This document shows positions 16,914-25,933 of a stretch of DNA of 64,000 nucleotides, in pieces; positions within the stretch are counted from its first letter, which is position 1; each line of letters opens with the position of its first letter. The translations under genes and the position numbers were made by a program. The DNA is taken from contig NZ_JAUSWB010000001.1 of NCBI RefSeq assembly GCF_030814955.1, positions 62,001-126,000 of the forward strand, written 5' to 3'. This DNA comes from Planomicrobium stackebrandtii (GTDB lineage Bacteria; Bacillota; Bacilli; Bacillales_A; Planococcaceae). The notes beneath the pieces are model-generated. The model was not told the origin of the DNA. It searched no databases and worked only from the letters and a program-made list of their open reading frames with translations.

Positions 16914-17324
16914 CTAATCCATTTTTGCAAAAGCAACTAATGAACCTTTATCACAAGAATTGAAGCCATTCTTCTCATAAAAATGCCGAACATTCGGCGC
17001 TTCTTCTGTAAGCAGCACTTTTTGTCGTACTTCTTTAAATTCTTCTAGAACCTGGTCCATTAAACGAGTCGCAATTCCTTGGTTTTGATAGCTGTTCAAC
17101 ACCAAAATGTCTTGTATATAAATGATTGTAAGACCGTCACCGACAATTCTGATCAAGCCGACTAAGCGGTTCGCATCCCACGCAGATAAGACATATAAGG
17201 AATTAGATAATGCCTGCTCTAATTTCTCTAAATCTTTTGTATACGCATACCACTCTACATCTTCATACAGCGCTGCCAAATCCTTTTGGTCGATTTGCTT
17301 ATTTTCCTTCAACATAATCGTCAT
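16914..17324 (-). CDS. GNAT family N-acetyltransferase
   Basis: A 136-residue small GNAT with acetyl-CoA loop YQNQGIATRLMDQ, beta4 VYIQDILVLN-like strand (TIIYIQDILVL) and the C-terminal HFYEKNGF motif. Close relatives in Bacillales are annotated only as GNAT. Substrate unknown. GAGGAGG precedes the ATG at 17324. Confidence 0.9.
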   Translation of the reverse strand: MTIMLKENKQIDQKDLAALYEDVEWYAYTKDLEKLEQALSNSLYVLSAWDANRLVGLIRIVGDGLTIIYIQDILVLNSYQNQGIATRLMDQVLEEFKEVRQKVLLTEEAPNVRHFYEKNGFNSCDKGSLVAFAKMD

Positions 17325-17625
17325 TGTTTTTCCTCCTCAAAATTTTTATTTTGAAGAGTTTTGGCGTAATTTTTCCACTGTCTTATGCCTCCTTTTTTAG
17401 TTATGTAGGCAGGCTACTAAGCAAGCGTTTTTTGTTTTTCTTCCCATGCCTTCAGTAGCTTTTCATGATACTCTTTGGGACACTAATTTTAAAATAAAAT
17501 ACCAAAAATTCAAACAAAGCAATATTTTTCTAATCCGTTGCTTTTTAAAATGGTAATATAAGTCTATATGTGTGAAAAATTAATGATTGAAAGTGAAAAT
17601 CTGAATAAGGGATCTGGTAGATTGT
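17325..17625. other. Intergenic stretch with a possible gene remnant
   Basis: About 300 bases without a complete gene. It holds the short minus-strand remnant at 17417-17482 and, near the right end, the upstream region of the SRPBCC/DoxX gene. I see no terminator or RNA gene. Confidence 0.4.
17417..17482 (-). pseudogene. Possible 3' remnant of a lost gene
   Basis: The minus strand encodes a protein-like tail, PKEYHEKLLKAWEEKQKTLA, ending in tandem TAG codons, with a stop directly before it and no start. It looks like the surviving C-terminal helix of a deleted gene. The family is not identifiable and chance cannot be excluded. Confidence 0.3.
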
Positions 17626-18534
17626 ATGAAGCCGATTTATGTGGAAATTGAAATGGAATCAGATGTAGAAAAAATTTGGGCATATACACAGCAGCCCAAG
17701 CTTCACGAACAATGGGATTTGCGCTTTTCATCGATTACGTATAATGAAAAGCTGCCAGAAGAGGATGTGCAGACTTTTACCTACTCCACCAAAGTGATGC
17801 CTGGCATAGAAATTGTTGGATGGGGCGAAAGCAAAGGAACACACGAAAAAGCGAGCGGAGAAAAAACTTCTGCTTTGCATTTTGGTACAGAGCAGTTGCT
17901 GTCGCCTATCGCTGAAGGCAAGGGTTACTGGAAATACATTCCCCATGAAAAAGGCACCACATTTTTAACACAATATGATTACAAGGTTCGCTTTGGTGTT
18001 TTTGGTAAAGTAGTGGACCGGTTTTTCCGACCGCTGATGGGATGGGGAACAGCTTTAAGTTTTGATGTGTTAAAACGATGGATTGAAATGGGAGAAAGTC
18101 CGAAGACCCAATATCGCCGATTTTTTGCTTTTTATGCCATTTGTTTTTTGTTTGCGTTTGTCTGGCTTTATCAGGGATTGGTTCCAAAATTCTTAACACA
18201 ACACCCTTTGGAAATTAGCATGTTAACGCAGCTGTCTCCGTTGACTGCGGCACAAGGCTCTACGGCAATTATATGGATTGGAGGAGCGGAGATGCTTTTT
18301 GCCTGTTTGTGGCTGGTTTCGAAGCTGCAGAAGTTTTTACTAAAGCTGCAAATCGTCATTTTCCCTTTTCTTACATTGAGCGCAATTATTGCCGCTCCAA
18401 CTGTTGCCATTGCGCCGTTTAATGTCATCACGCTAAATGCCACTCTGTGGATTTTATCGATCATCGGACTGCTGCTTCATGAACAGCTGCCGTCTGCGAA
18501 CAGCTGCCAAAGAAAGAGAGGGAAAGCCGTTTGA
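17626..18534 (+). CDS. yndG: SRPBCC plus DoxX-like membrane protein (YndG-like)
   Basis: A 302-residue two-domain protein. Residues 1-150 form an SRPBCC ligand-binding domain (YVEIEMESDVEKIWAYTQQP, then FRPLMGWGTALSF). Residues 165-290 have four hydrophobic helices of the DoxX-like type (YRRFFAFYAICFLFAFVWLY and three more). It is followed with a 4-base overlap by a DUF4166 gene and then a YndJ-like gene, the order known in the B. subtilis yndG-yndH-yndJ locus. Function is unknown; a membrane-bound lipid- or quinone-like ligand is inference. The symbol rests on context and similarity of layout. Confidence 0.75.
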   Translation: MKPIYVEIEMESDVEKIWAYTQQPKLHEQWDLRFSSITYNEKLPEEDVQTFTYSTKVMPGIEIVGWGESKGTHEKASGEKTSALHFGTEQLLSPIAEGKGYWKYIPHEKGTTFLTQYDYKVRFGVFGKVVDRFFRPLMGWGTALSFDVLKRWIEMGESPKTQYRRFFAFYAICFLFAFVWLYQGLVPKFLTQHPLEISMLTQLSPLTAAQGSTAIIWIGGAEMLFACLWLVSKLQKFLLKLQIVIFPFLTLSAIIAAPTVAIAPFNVITLNATLWILSIIGLLLHEQLPSANSCQRKRGKAV

Positions 18535-19142
18535 CTATCTATTCGACTTTATTAGGGGGAAACTTTGAAAAACTGCACCCGAAACTGCAGCATCGCTATA
18601 CACTGCCTATAGACCAAACTTTTTATGCAGAAGGACATATGCAGCAAATACAAACCGGCAGCAAGCTGCTGCTTCCTCTCTATCTCTTTGCTTCAAAGCT
18701 CAATTTTTTATTTCCAGAAAGCGGCGAGAATATTCCTTTTACAGTTGCCAACTGTTGCCGCATCAATCAAAACGATGAGGCAGAAGTCTCTTGGGAGCGA
18801 TCGTTTTTCTTTCCAGAGTCTGTGCGCAAGTTCAATGCCAAAATGACAATCGATTTGGAAAAACAGTTGGTGAAAGACTACCTGGGCGATGTGCCTTTGT
18901 TCTACTCAGACTTACTTTTTAAGGTGACGAAGGAAGGATTTCTAATGATCACTTCCGGCACGCAAAAAGTGGTGGTTGGAAATAAAGTATTGAAGATCCC
19001 AAACATATTTCGGGGACGAGTCGTTGTCCTGGAAGGGTACGACGAGGCGAAAGATGTCTACACCATCCATGTATCCATTTACAATAGCTTGATAGGAAGG
19101 ATTATGACGTATGCTGGTGAATTTACGGAAAGCGGTCGTTAA
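18531..19142 (+). CDS. yndH: DUF4166 family protein (YndH-like)
   Basis: A 203-residue soluble protein. The segment HPKLQHRYTLPIDQTFYAEG near the N-terminus and SYERSF-like motif (EVSWERSFFFP) are the DUF4166 hallmarks. The TTG at 18531 overlaps the previous stop (TTGA), and the end overlaps the yndJ-like start by 32 bases, indicating translational coupling. In DUF4166 proteins the role is unknown; they often accompany SRPBCC/DoxX partners, as here. Confidence 0.8.
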   Translation: MTIYSTLLGGNFEKLHPKLQHRYTLPIDQTFYAEGHMQQIQTGSKLLLPLYLFASKLNFLFPESGENIPFTVANCCRINQNDEAEVSWERSFFFPESVRKFNAKMTIDLEKQLVKDYLGDVPLFYSDLLFKVTKEGFLMITSGTQKVVVGNKVLKIPNIFRGRVVVLEGYDEAKDVYTIHVSIYNSLIGRIMTYAGEFTESGR

Positions 19143-20690
19143 CCCGCTGGTTTTATATGGAACTACTTTATTTCTTATCTGTTTTTTATTTAGTGATCAA
19201 GTTGGTTATCTTTACTATTTAACCATAGCTCAGTTGTTCTTTGTCCCATCTCTGCTGCAAATAGTTGTTCAACTTAGGAAATTAGATAAACTGATTTTAG
19301 CTACCGGGATGACGGCCATTGCGCTGCTGGGTTTTAATATGCCTTATCCAGTTGAGGTATTTGGTGCGGTTGTATATCTTTTCGCCACCTTTTGGATTGC
19401 TGGGATAGGCATTGACCGGTTTTTAAAGCGAGGGTTTACCAATACGGCTGAATTAATGATTGATCTAGGACTCGTCTACATAGCAATCGGCGGGATGTGG
19501 TTTTTTGCCTATATTGGAAAGTTTGATACCGGTTTTAGTGAAATTACCACCTGGTTAACAGCGATTCACTTTCATTATTCTGCATTTATGCTTTGTATTT
19601 CGGTGGGTCTGATTGGCCGGGTACAAATGACAAGGCTCTATAAAGTATGTGCACTTATTATAGCGACAGGACCGATGACTGTAGCGATCGGCATCACGGT
19701 TTCAACCACTATCGAAATCATTGCGGTGTCCTTTTATGTAGGAGCAATTTATGCACTTACATATTGCATATTCCGGTTGAAGTTTCCCACTTTAGTGCAA
19801 GCGATTGCCGTTCGAATTCCTTTGGTGACGTTATGCATTACAATCTTAGGATCATTACTTTACGCGTATGGCAACTTCTCCGGCAATACGATCGTGACGA
19901 TTCCAAACATGCTGGCTTTCCACGGCTTTTTGAATTGCCTATTGTTCGGAACCTTCACTGTAATTGGCTGGGCATTGCAGGTGCCGGTCACTAAACAAAA
20001 ACCATTCAATTTTCCTGCGAGCAAAATACGCGGGAAGTTGAAAAATCCAGGAGCACATTATCCCGGTCTAGTGGATCAAATGGCAGACTATACAGTTGAT
20101 GGAAAGCTTCCCTTTAGGACGATTGATTTTTATGAAAACACAGACCGATACCAGTTGTTCGCATCTGTAAGCTGGTCTGTGTGGTTTAAGCCTTTGCATT
20201 TATCTATCAGTTTATCAGCCGGAAGACGGGTCAACTAAACTTACCTTTTTCCTCGGTTCAAATGGAAATGACTGGGGAAGTGCAATTAGTGAATGAACAG
20301 CTTGATGGGAGACGCAAACCGAGAGTGTGGATAAGAAAAATCGGCGAAGAAACGGTCTTTACTGCAATTTATTCACAACATCAGTCGATCGGAAGGACAT
20401 ACATGAATGTCGCATTGCCATTGCCTTTCTCTTCAATGCATGGGATTCTGCAAGCTGCGGTTGAGAATGAAAGACTCTACTTAACAAGCGATGGAGAAGG
20501 GGACACTGGAACTTATTTGGCAGTCGGCCGATATCTCTTTCAACTTCCGCTGCATGAAAGTTTTGTCATCAGAGAGGTGGATGATCACTTGCTGGCTACG
20601 CACGATATGACTTTGTTTGGCCTTCACTTCCTGCATATTGACTATGTAATAAAAGAGAAAATGACCAAAACTTATACAAAAATAATTTGA
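19111..20690 (+). pseudogene. yndJ: YndJ-like membrane protein, frameshifted
   Basis: The first frame (19111-20238, 375 residues) has about nine hydrophobic helices and then a soluble tail. It terminates in out-of-family sequence. The second frame (open 20262-20690) continues with MEMTGEVQLVNEQLDGRRK. Adding one base in CCTTTGCAT near 20191-20199 restores WFKPLAFIYQF and a single protein of about 526 residues, near the length of B. subtilis YndJ. So one base appears to be missing. The gene closes the yndGHJ-like operon. Whether the protein is truncated in the cell or the assembly is wrong is open. Confidence 0.75.
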
Positions 20691-20722
20691 CTAAATAGAT
20701 GAGCATTCAAGGGGGATCATTC

Positions 20723-21349
20723 ATGCTGGACAATCGGGGATTTGATTTATGGGCAGACGAGTACGACAGGACAGTTCAAGTAAGTGAGGACAATAACTTG
20801 TATCCATTTGCCGGATACAAAGATATATTGAATATGATTTTTAACGAAGTCATGGAAAAAGAACAGTCGCGCGTATTGGATATTGGGTTTGGCACAGGTG
20901 TATTAACCAACAAGCTATACGAAAACGGCAATCACATAGACGGCTTGGATTTTTCGCCTAACATGATTGCGATTGCTCAAGAGAAAATGCCAAAGGCCAT
21001 TTTGATGGAATGGGATATATCAAAGGGATTGCCGGACCATGTGAAAGAGAAGGAATATGACTTTGTCGTAAGCACGTACACATTGCACCACTTAACAGAC
21101 GAAGACAAGGTTGAACTAATAAAAAATCTGTTATCCGTTCTTTCTAAGCAAGGCAAAATCGTTATCGGCGATATCGCTTTTCAAACACGTGAAGGGTTGG
21201 AGTTATGCAAAAAAGCCAGCAGCCCTTATTGGGATCCAGACGAATTTTATTTTGTGTTTGAAGAATTTCAAGTGTCACTCGCAGAATCTTGTTCGTGTGA
21301 GTTTTATCCAGTTTCACATTGCGGCGGGGTCATCGTAATTTCGAAATAA
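20723..21349 (+). CDS. Class I SAM-dependent methyltransferase
   Basis: About 208 residues. Motif I is VLDIGFGTGVLTNKL near residue 48, motif II/Asp is DGLDFSPNMIAIA, and the motif IV-like FVVSTYTLHHLTDED follows, so the fold is a Rossmann methyltransferase binding S-adenosylmethionine. The N-terminus FDLWADEYDRTV resembles the YrrT/YqeM-type group. Substrate is unknown. The ATG at 20723 is favoured by GGGGGAT; the frame is open from 20699. Confidence 0.9.
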   Translation: MLDNRGFDLWADEYDRTVQVSEDNNLYPFAGYKDILNMIFNEVMEKEQSRVLDIGFGTGVLTNKLYENGNHIDGLDFSPNMIAIAQEKMPKAILMEWDISKGLPDHVKEKEYDFVVSTYTLHHLTDEDKVELIKNLLSVLSKQGKIVIGDIAFQTREGLELCKKASSPYWDPDEFYFVFEEFQVSLAESCSCEFYPVSHCGGVIVISK

Positions 21350-21373
21350 ACTAAGGTATTATTAGCTGAAAAT

Positions 21374-21424
21374 AAATCCGAAATGGAAGGAACCTGAAAA
21401 GTGTCCTCTTTTCGGATTTTTTTA
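21374..21424 (+). terminator. Terminator after the methyltransferase
   Basis: AAATCCGAAA (21374-21383) pairs with TTTTCGGATTT ending at 21419, and a T run follows. The loop is long, with a possible inner pairing. Confidence 0.65.
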
Positions 21425-21578
21425 TTAGGTATATGAAAGATGCCTCAAGTATAGGATTAAATAAAATGTAAATCTTTACTTCTATTTATCTTAATATTCT
21501 TTTTTTAGTAGGAAATAATGGTTAAATTTGTTAATCTTAAATTAAATATACTTTATAAAAAAGAAAAAGGTGGACCAA

Positions 21579-22043
21579 GTGAAAATTAGAAATTCCGCAA
21601 AGGCCATTATTATTCAAGATTCTAAAATTTTGCTGACTAAAAATATAGATAGTGAGGGATACTTTTATTTATTTCCAGGCGGCGGGCAAGAACATGGAGA
21701 AGTTCTGACGGAAACTGTGAAGAGAGAATGCAATGAAGAAATCGGTGAAAACGTTAAAGTGAAAAATCTTCTTCATATTCGAGAATACATAGGCAAAAAC
21801 CATGAGCATGCCCATTTTGATGGGGATGTACATCAGATTGAATATTATTTTGTTTGCCAATTATTAGAGGAACAAGTTTCTACTTTTATGCCTACCAATC
21901 CTGACTCTCATCAAGTGGGGATTGAATGGTTGCTTGTCTCTCGATTATTGGATTATCGAATTTATCCGAAAGGCATTCGGAATCTGATTCAAAGTTTTGC
22001 GGAGGATAAAAGTGAGGTGGTTTACTTGGGGGATATCAATTAG
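21579..22043 (+). CDS. Nudix hydrolase
   Basis: About 154 residues. The Nudix box is complete: GGGQEHGEVLTETVKRECNE followed by EIGE. The start region RNSAKAIIIQDSKILLTKN is the typical first strand. It should hydrolyse a nucleoside diphosphate linked to another moiety. The GTG at 21579 follows AAAAAGGTGG; an earlier GTG lies inside that site. A likely transcript partner is the hydrolase 56 bases downstream. Confidence 0.9.
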   Translation: MKIRNSAKAIIIQDSKILLTKNIDSEGYFYLFPGGGQEHGEVLTETVKRECNEEIGENVKVKNLLHIREYIGKNHEHAHFDGDVHQIEYYFVCQLLEEQVSTFMPTNPDSHQVGIEWLLVSRLLDYRIYPKGIRNLIQSFAEDKSEVVYLGDIN

Positions 22044-22098
22044 TAGGACTGGATAAAGTTTATGAGGCAAACTATTTCCAAAGAAAGGAGGCATAGTA

Positions 22099-22722
22099 AT
22101 GGGTTCGAGAGTAATGCACATGATCATCGATGATCATGTGTCAAAGCAGTTGGAGATAACGGATAAGCAATTGTTTCTTTTGGGAGGAATTGCGCCGGAC
22201 GCAGCTTATACAATTGCGAAAAAATCACAATCGCATTTTTATGAAGGAAGATTGGACGATGGGACGAGGCATGTAAACTATAATCGGTTTATCGAAAAAT
22301 ACCCTCTAGATATCCAAAGCGAGTTTGGGCTTGGCTACTTAATCCATCTAATATCCGATGATGTCTGGCTTAAACAGGTTTACTTTAGAAATGACCTTAA
22401 AAGCCGTACAGATGCGGATCCTCAATTGCTCGAAAGGTGGCATAGTGACTTCAGAATATTGAACGGGAAATTGATTACCCATTTCGGCTGTGAAAATTTG
22501 AGAAATGAGCTGATGGATACCTTTCTTCTTTCAACTAATATAAGTGAGATTGACACAGAAAATCTCGAGCAATTTAAAGAAGAAACAATTGGAGACTTTA
22601 AGTTTTCAAAAGAAGAGTTAGTTAGTGAGTTAGAAGTGTATGCTGTAGAGGAAATATTGGACTACATAGATGCAGCAACTGAAAAGGCAATTGATATTTG
22701 TATGGAATTTATACAGAATTAA
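22099..22722 (+). CDS. Zinc-dependent phospholipase C-like hydrolase
   Basis: A 207-residue helical protein. Its opening SRVMHMIIDDHVSKQLEI and LGGIAPDAAYT, followed by QSHFYE and LGYLIHLISDDVWLKQV, form the His/Asp pattern of the zinc-dependent PLC/S1-P1-like superfamily (several His and Asp ligands at spaced positions). In Firmicutes such small cytoplasmic members are annotated as hydrolases of unknown substrate. AAAGGAGG precedes the ATG. Metal binding is inferred, not shown. Confidence 0.7.
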   Translation: MGSRVMHMIIDDHVSKQLEITDKQLFLLGGIAPDAAYTIAKKSQSHFYEGRLDDGTRHVNYNRFIEKYPLDIQSEFGLGYLIHLISDDVWLKQVYFRNDLKSRTDADPQLLERWHSDFRILNGKLITHFGCENLRNELMDTFLLSTNISEIDTENLEQFKEETIGDFKFSKEELVSELEVYAVEEILDYIDAATEKAIDICMEFIQN

Positions 22723-22746
22723 GCATGATAAAAAGGAGCAATTTTT

Positions 22747-22939
22747 ATGATAGTGAGCCTGGTCAAACATATGGAAGTTTCTTCAGAGGTTCCAGAAGAA
22801 ACAACTCTTGAAATGCATCTCACCGACGGCAAAGTATTTATTCGATGAATTGAAAGAAAGCGATCAAATCCGGGTTGTACCCTTTGATTTACCAAAAGAC
22901 TTTTCATATATTCTTCCTTCAGAAGTGATTGTCGAGTAA
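22747..22939 (+). pseudogene. Small conserved-looking ORF with an apparent +1 frameshift
   Basis: AAAGGAGC precedes ATG 22747, and the frame reads MIVSLVKHMEVSSEVPEETT then stops at 22846-22848. Dropping one T from the run at 22836-22838 continues the frame into LFDELKESDQIRVVPFDLPK and a stop at 22937-22939, giving a coherent protein of about 63 residues. No family recognised. The extra base could be a sequencing error in a T run. Confidence 0.5.
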
Positions 22940-23046
22940 GTGATATGTCAATAAAAAACTAAGAAGTATTCTCATTAATTTTAATATAAATCGCTTTTTC
23001 AATTTTGTTTTAACCTTTTAGAAACCTAATTATGATGTTTATCTAA

Positions 23047-23664
23047 TTACTCAAAAACTGTTGCCTTGGCCGGATTTTTTTCAAAATCAAAAAGCAGCTT
23101 TAGTTGGGATTCGATATTTCGATTTAAAGAAAGTTCGGGTAAGCCATCTTCAGCAAAGAAATCCACGCCTTGCGTCTCGACGCCATTTTTAGCTTCCCCA
23201 CCTACTATTTCGCAGCGGATAAAGATTTTATAGTAGTGAAATGGCTGTGGCGGATGAGGGTGCTTAGTCATATCCAGCAAAGCCAGCATCTTCGTTGGAA
23301 CCACGAGATAGCCTGACTCTTCTTCGATTTCTTTTGTAATGTTCTCTGCAGGCGATAAGCCTACATCACAATATCCTCCAGGCAATGCCCATCTGCCATC
23401 ACTTTTTTCTTTTACCATTAAGATTTTCCCATGCTTAAAAACAGCTCCTCGTACGTCCATTTTAGGTGTCTGATATCCTTTTTCTACAGCAAACAAATCC
23501 TTTACATGCTGCATTTCTAGTCCGGTGTGCTCCGTCACTATTTCCACGCTGATGCTCCGCAGTTCCTCATATCGTTCCAAATCGAATACATCGGTAGCGT
23601 AAGTCAGTCCAGATTGAGAAAGTGCTTGGATCCGTTGTGCCCATTCCAGCCATTGTAAACTCAT
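23047..23664 (-). CDS. Nudix hydrolase with N-terminal Nudix_hydro_N domain
   Basis: A 205-residue protein. The N-terminal 60 residues (LQWLEWAQRIQALSQSGLTYA...) are the helical Nudix_hydro_N domain, and the Nudix core runs from about 65 to 200. Its box is GGYCDVGLSPAENITKEIEE then ESGY: the first Glu is replaced and the Arg is Lys, but the metal-binding EIEEESG is kept, which is normal in this subfamily. B. subtilis YjhB is similar. GGGGGTT precedes the ATG at 23664. Confidence 0.9.
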   Translation of the reverse strand: MSLQWLEWAQRIQALSQSGLTYATDVFDLERYEELRSISVEIVTEHTGLEMQHVKDLFAVEKGYQTPKMDVRGAVFKHGKILMVKEKSDGRWALPGGYCDVGLSPAENITKEIEEESGYLVVPTKMLALLDMTKHPHPPQPFHYYKIFIRCEIVGGEAKNGVETQGVDFFAEDGLPELSLNRNIESQLKLLFDFEKNPAKATVFE

Positions 23665-24042
23665 TTTTTAACCCCCTTGAAATTGTTTAACCCCGACTAT
23701 TAACACTTAATTTCACTTCCGGTATAATTAAATATTCTATCGCAATTCACCTGATTTTCCCAATTCAATAAATTCAGTTATTATTAAGGATATAGAATAT
23801 GTACAAGAAAAAATTTGCCGGATTTATCGGTTTTGAGTTTATTAAATAAAAAAGTTTAAAAACACAAGCAGCTAATAATATTGTTCGAGACAAGGATTTT
23901 AACAAATCCTTAGTAGGGATAAGGAAAACAATATCGAATTTAATAACAAAGAGCGAGTCTATTCCACAATTTTCGAATAGCACCTAACTTTTCTGTCAGC
24001 GGCCATGGTTATCATCACCAGATAATTCAGGGAGGCGATTAC
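23665..24042. other. Intergenic stretch with a small perfect hairpin
   Basis: About 378 AT-rich bases between divergent genes. It should contain the promoters of both. A perfect 8-bp hairpin (AAGGATTT at 23892-23899 with AAATCCTT at 23904-23911) lacks a T run, so it is not an evident terminator. No open frame of note. Confidence 0.45.
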
Positions 24043-24960
24043 ATGACACTTGATATTATCCGACATTCCGAGTGGGCAGAGACCAAATTTACTTTGCATT
24101 TGATTTCGCAGATCTTGGGGAAGATCAAACTGGAAACGGCACAGCAGGAACCCCAATGGGCACATGTTGCGCTGACGGTTACGACCGACGGATTTTCGAC
24201 AGGTTTGCTATTTGTTCAAAATACTTCTTTCCAAATCGATGTAGACATCCGAAACAGCCGAATTCTTGTAAATGTAGAAGGGGACGTTCAGTCGATTGAG
24301 CTAAAAACATCCAAGTCCATAAAAGATTATTTTGAAGAGATATTTGGAACGCTGAGCGAGCGCGGCATAAACCTAACGATCAATCCGAAGCCACAGGAAA
24401 TGGCCTATAAGAACAAACTGGATGAGGACACTGCCCCTTTAACATTCGATCAGCACCAGGCAATGAGGGGATTGCAGCTTTTCCAGTTTGCGCTTCGGGA
24501 ACAATCCAAATTTGTAGGTCCGCTGCGCTGCCGAAAAATGAAGCCGGCGCTTTTTTGGGGTACCTTTGATGTGTCACTACTTATCCTTCATGGCATCATG
24601 GAGCCATTTCCGGAAGACAAAGTCATTGAAAAGGCCGCTTTTGATGAGCAGATGATCGAATACGGATTTTGGCTGGGTGATGAGCAAGTCGATGTGCCAA
24701 CATTCTTTGTTTTGCCTTACCCTTTTTTATACAAGGATTTAAATAGTGATGCGCTAAAACCACCGCAAGCTTATTTTGATCCTACCAAAGGTGAGTATTT
24801 TTTGGATTTGGAAAGCATAGCCGGTTCTGCCAGTTTGAGTGACACAATCCAAGAGTTTTTCCATTCCAGCTTTACTCTCTTAATAGAAGAACTGGGGTGG
24901 GAAGGGTGTGCCTCTTATTTTATTCCTTTGCAGATGAAGGAACAAAAAATAAATAACTAA
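24043..24960 (+). CDS. DUF5996 family protein
   Basis: A 305-residue soluble protein matching DUF5996 in length and layout. It begins with a helical segment (KFTLHLISQILGKIKLETAQ) and QEPQWAHVALTVTTDGF, then shows KFVGPLRCRKMKPALFWGTF, GIMEPFPEDK and SSFTLLIEELGWEGCAS. The family's function is unknown. GGGAGGCG precedes the ATG. A strong terminator follows. Confidence 0.82.
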   Translation: MTLDIIRHSEWAETKFTLHLISQILGKIKLETAQQEPQWAHVALTVTTDGFSTGLLFVQNTSFQIDVDIRNSRILVNVEGDVQSIELKTSKSIKDYFEEIFGTLSERGINLTINPKPQEMAYKNKLDEDTAPLTFDQHQAMRGLQLFQFALREQSKFVGPLRCRKMKPALFWGTFDVSLLILHGIMEPFPEDKVIEKAAFDEQMIEYGFWLGDEQVDVPTFFVLPYPFLYKDLNSDALKPPQAYFDPTKGEYFLDLESIAGSASLSDTIQEFFHSSFTLLIEELGWEGCASYFIPLQMKEQKINN

Positions 24961-24993
24961 AGACTCTCCATACCACCAGTGAACCTATATTCA

Positions 24994-25048
24994 GACTGCA
25001 TTCCAGCACTTGCTTTTGATAAGTATGTGCTGAATCGCAGTCTTTTTT
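24994..25048 (+). terminator. Terminator after the DUF5996 gene
   Basis: GACTGC at 24994-24999 pairs with GCAGTC at 25037-25042, extended by ATTCCAGCAC/GTGCTGAAT with one bulge. Six T follow. Confidence 0.8.
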
Positions 25049-25137
25049 GTTGCAGTTGAAAGAATATTCGCTAATTTATATACATAGAGAATGAAAGTTG
25101 ATATACTAAAATATGGAATAAAAGAGGAGAGATGGAA

Positions 25138-25419
25138 ATGAAAATCGTTTGGCAGTCATTGCTTGGAGCTGCAGTTATCCATATCCTGTATTTTGCGGCA
25201 GCGATGTCTGTCGGATATGTCAAAACCATCACTTATAAACCAAATTTCTCTGCGGCCTGGGAACATGCAGAAAACTTGCCGAATGCAGTGGCATTCGGCT
25301 CTGTGACTTCGCCTCTATGGTACGGCGGCACATTTTTGGCAGCGGCTATAGTTTGCGGACTTTTGCTGGTTGGGTACAAAAAACTAACAACACTGCCTTT
25401 GCGTACTGAAAAATTTTAG
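25138..25419 (+). CDS. Small membrane protein with two helices, 93 aa
   Basis: AGAGGAGA at 25123-25130 lies 7 bases from the second ATG (25138), which is preferred over ATG 25132. There are two hydrophobic helices (about residues 7-27 and 60-80) flanking an extracytoplasmic-looking aromatic loop. A basic tail follows. No family recognised. Confidence 0.65.
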   Translation: MKIVWQSLLGAAVIHILYFAAAMSVGYVKTITYKPNFSAAWEHAENLPNAVAFGSVTSPLWYGGTFLAAAIVCGLLLVGYKKLTTLPLRTEKF

Positions 25420-25474
25420 GGAATGTCTGAATTGGATCTTTACTTCTCTAGATGAAAGAAATGAGGAACAATCA

Positions 25475-25867
25475 GTGAAAAAAATAATTGGAGTTGGGTT
25501 GGCATTCCTGTTGTTAGCAGCTTGCAATTCGGATGTTTCGACGCTTAGTTTCAGTAAGATTGAAACTGTGCCTGAAGGTTTAAGTGCCGTTATAGATTCA
25601 AGTGAAACGCTGCAGCTGATCGAGGAAAGCGATAATACGGTCTATCTGGTTTATCAGGCAGAGGGGGAAATTGCGACAGGGGTCGAAGAACAAGAAAAAG
25701 GCATTAAAATCAATCTGGATATAACGAGTATAGAAAATGGCGAAAAGCAAGAACATGTTTATAAGATGACATTGGATGATTCCCATGAAGCAATAGACGT
25801 CTACATAAACGGTGAATATACTGCTTTCGACAGCATTTCAAAATTTGTTGATGAGAGTGGGATATAA
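25475..25867 (+). CDS. Predicted lipoprotein, 130 aa
   Basis: A GTG start at 25475 behind GAGGAA gives a signal MKKIIGVGLAFLLLAACNSD with the lipobox LLAAC. The mature part is acidic with beta-strand periodicity (TVYLVYQAEGEIATGVEEQE). It is a membrane-anchored outside protein of unknown role, probably transcribed just after the two-helix protein. Confidence 0.75.
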   Translation: MKKIIGVGLAFLLLAACNSDVSTLSFSKIETVPEGLSAVIDSSETLQLIEESDNTVYLVYQAEGEIATGVEEQEKGIKINLDITSIENGEKQEHVYKMTLDDSHEAIDVYINGEYTAFDSISKFVDESGI

Positions 25868-25905
25868 AAGGTGTCCTTACCATAAAACCTATTTACAGTT
25901 ATGCA

Positions 25906-25931
25906 AAAAAGCTGCCCGCGGGCAGCTTTTT
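25906..25931. terminator. Bidirectional terminator, left boundary of the redox/ABC module
   Basis: AAAAAGCTGCCCG (25906-25918) is followed directly by its reverse complement (25919-25931). T runs lie on both sides, so it can end the lipoprotein transcript and the minus-strand oxidoreductase transcript. Confidence 0.82.
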
Positions 25932-25933
25932 AT

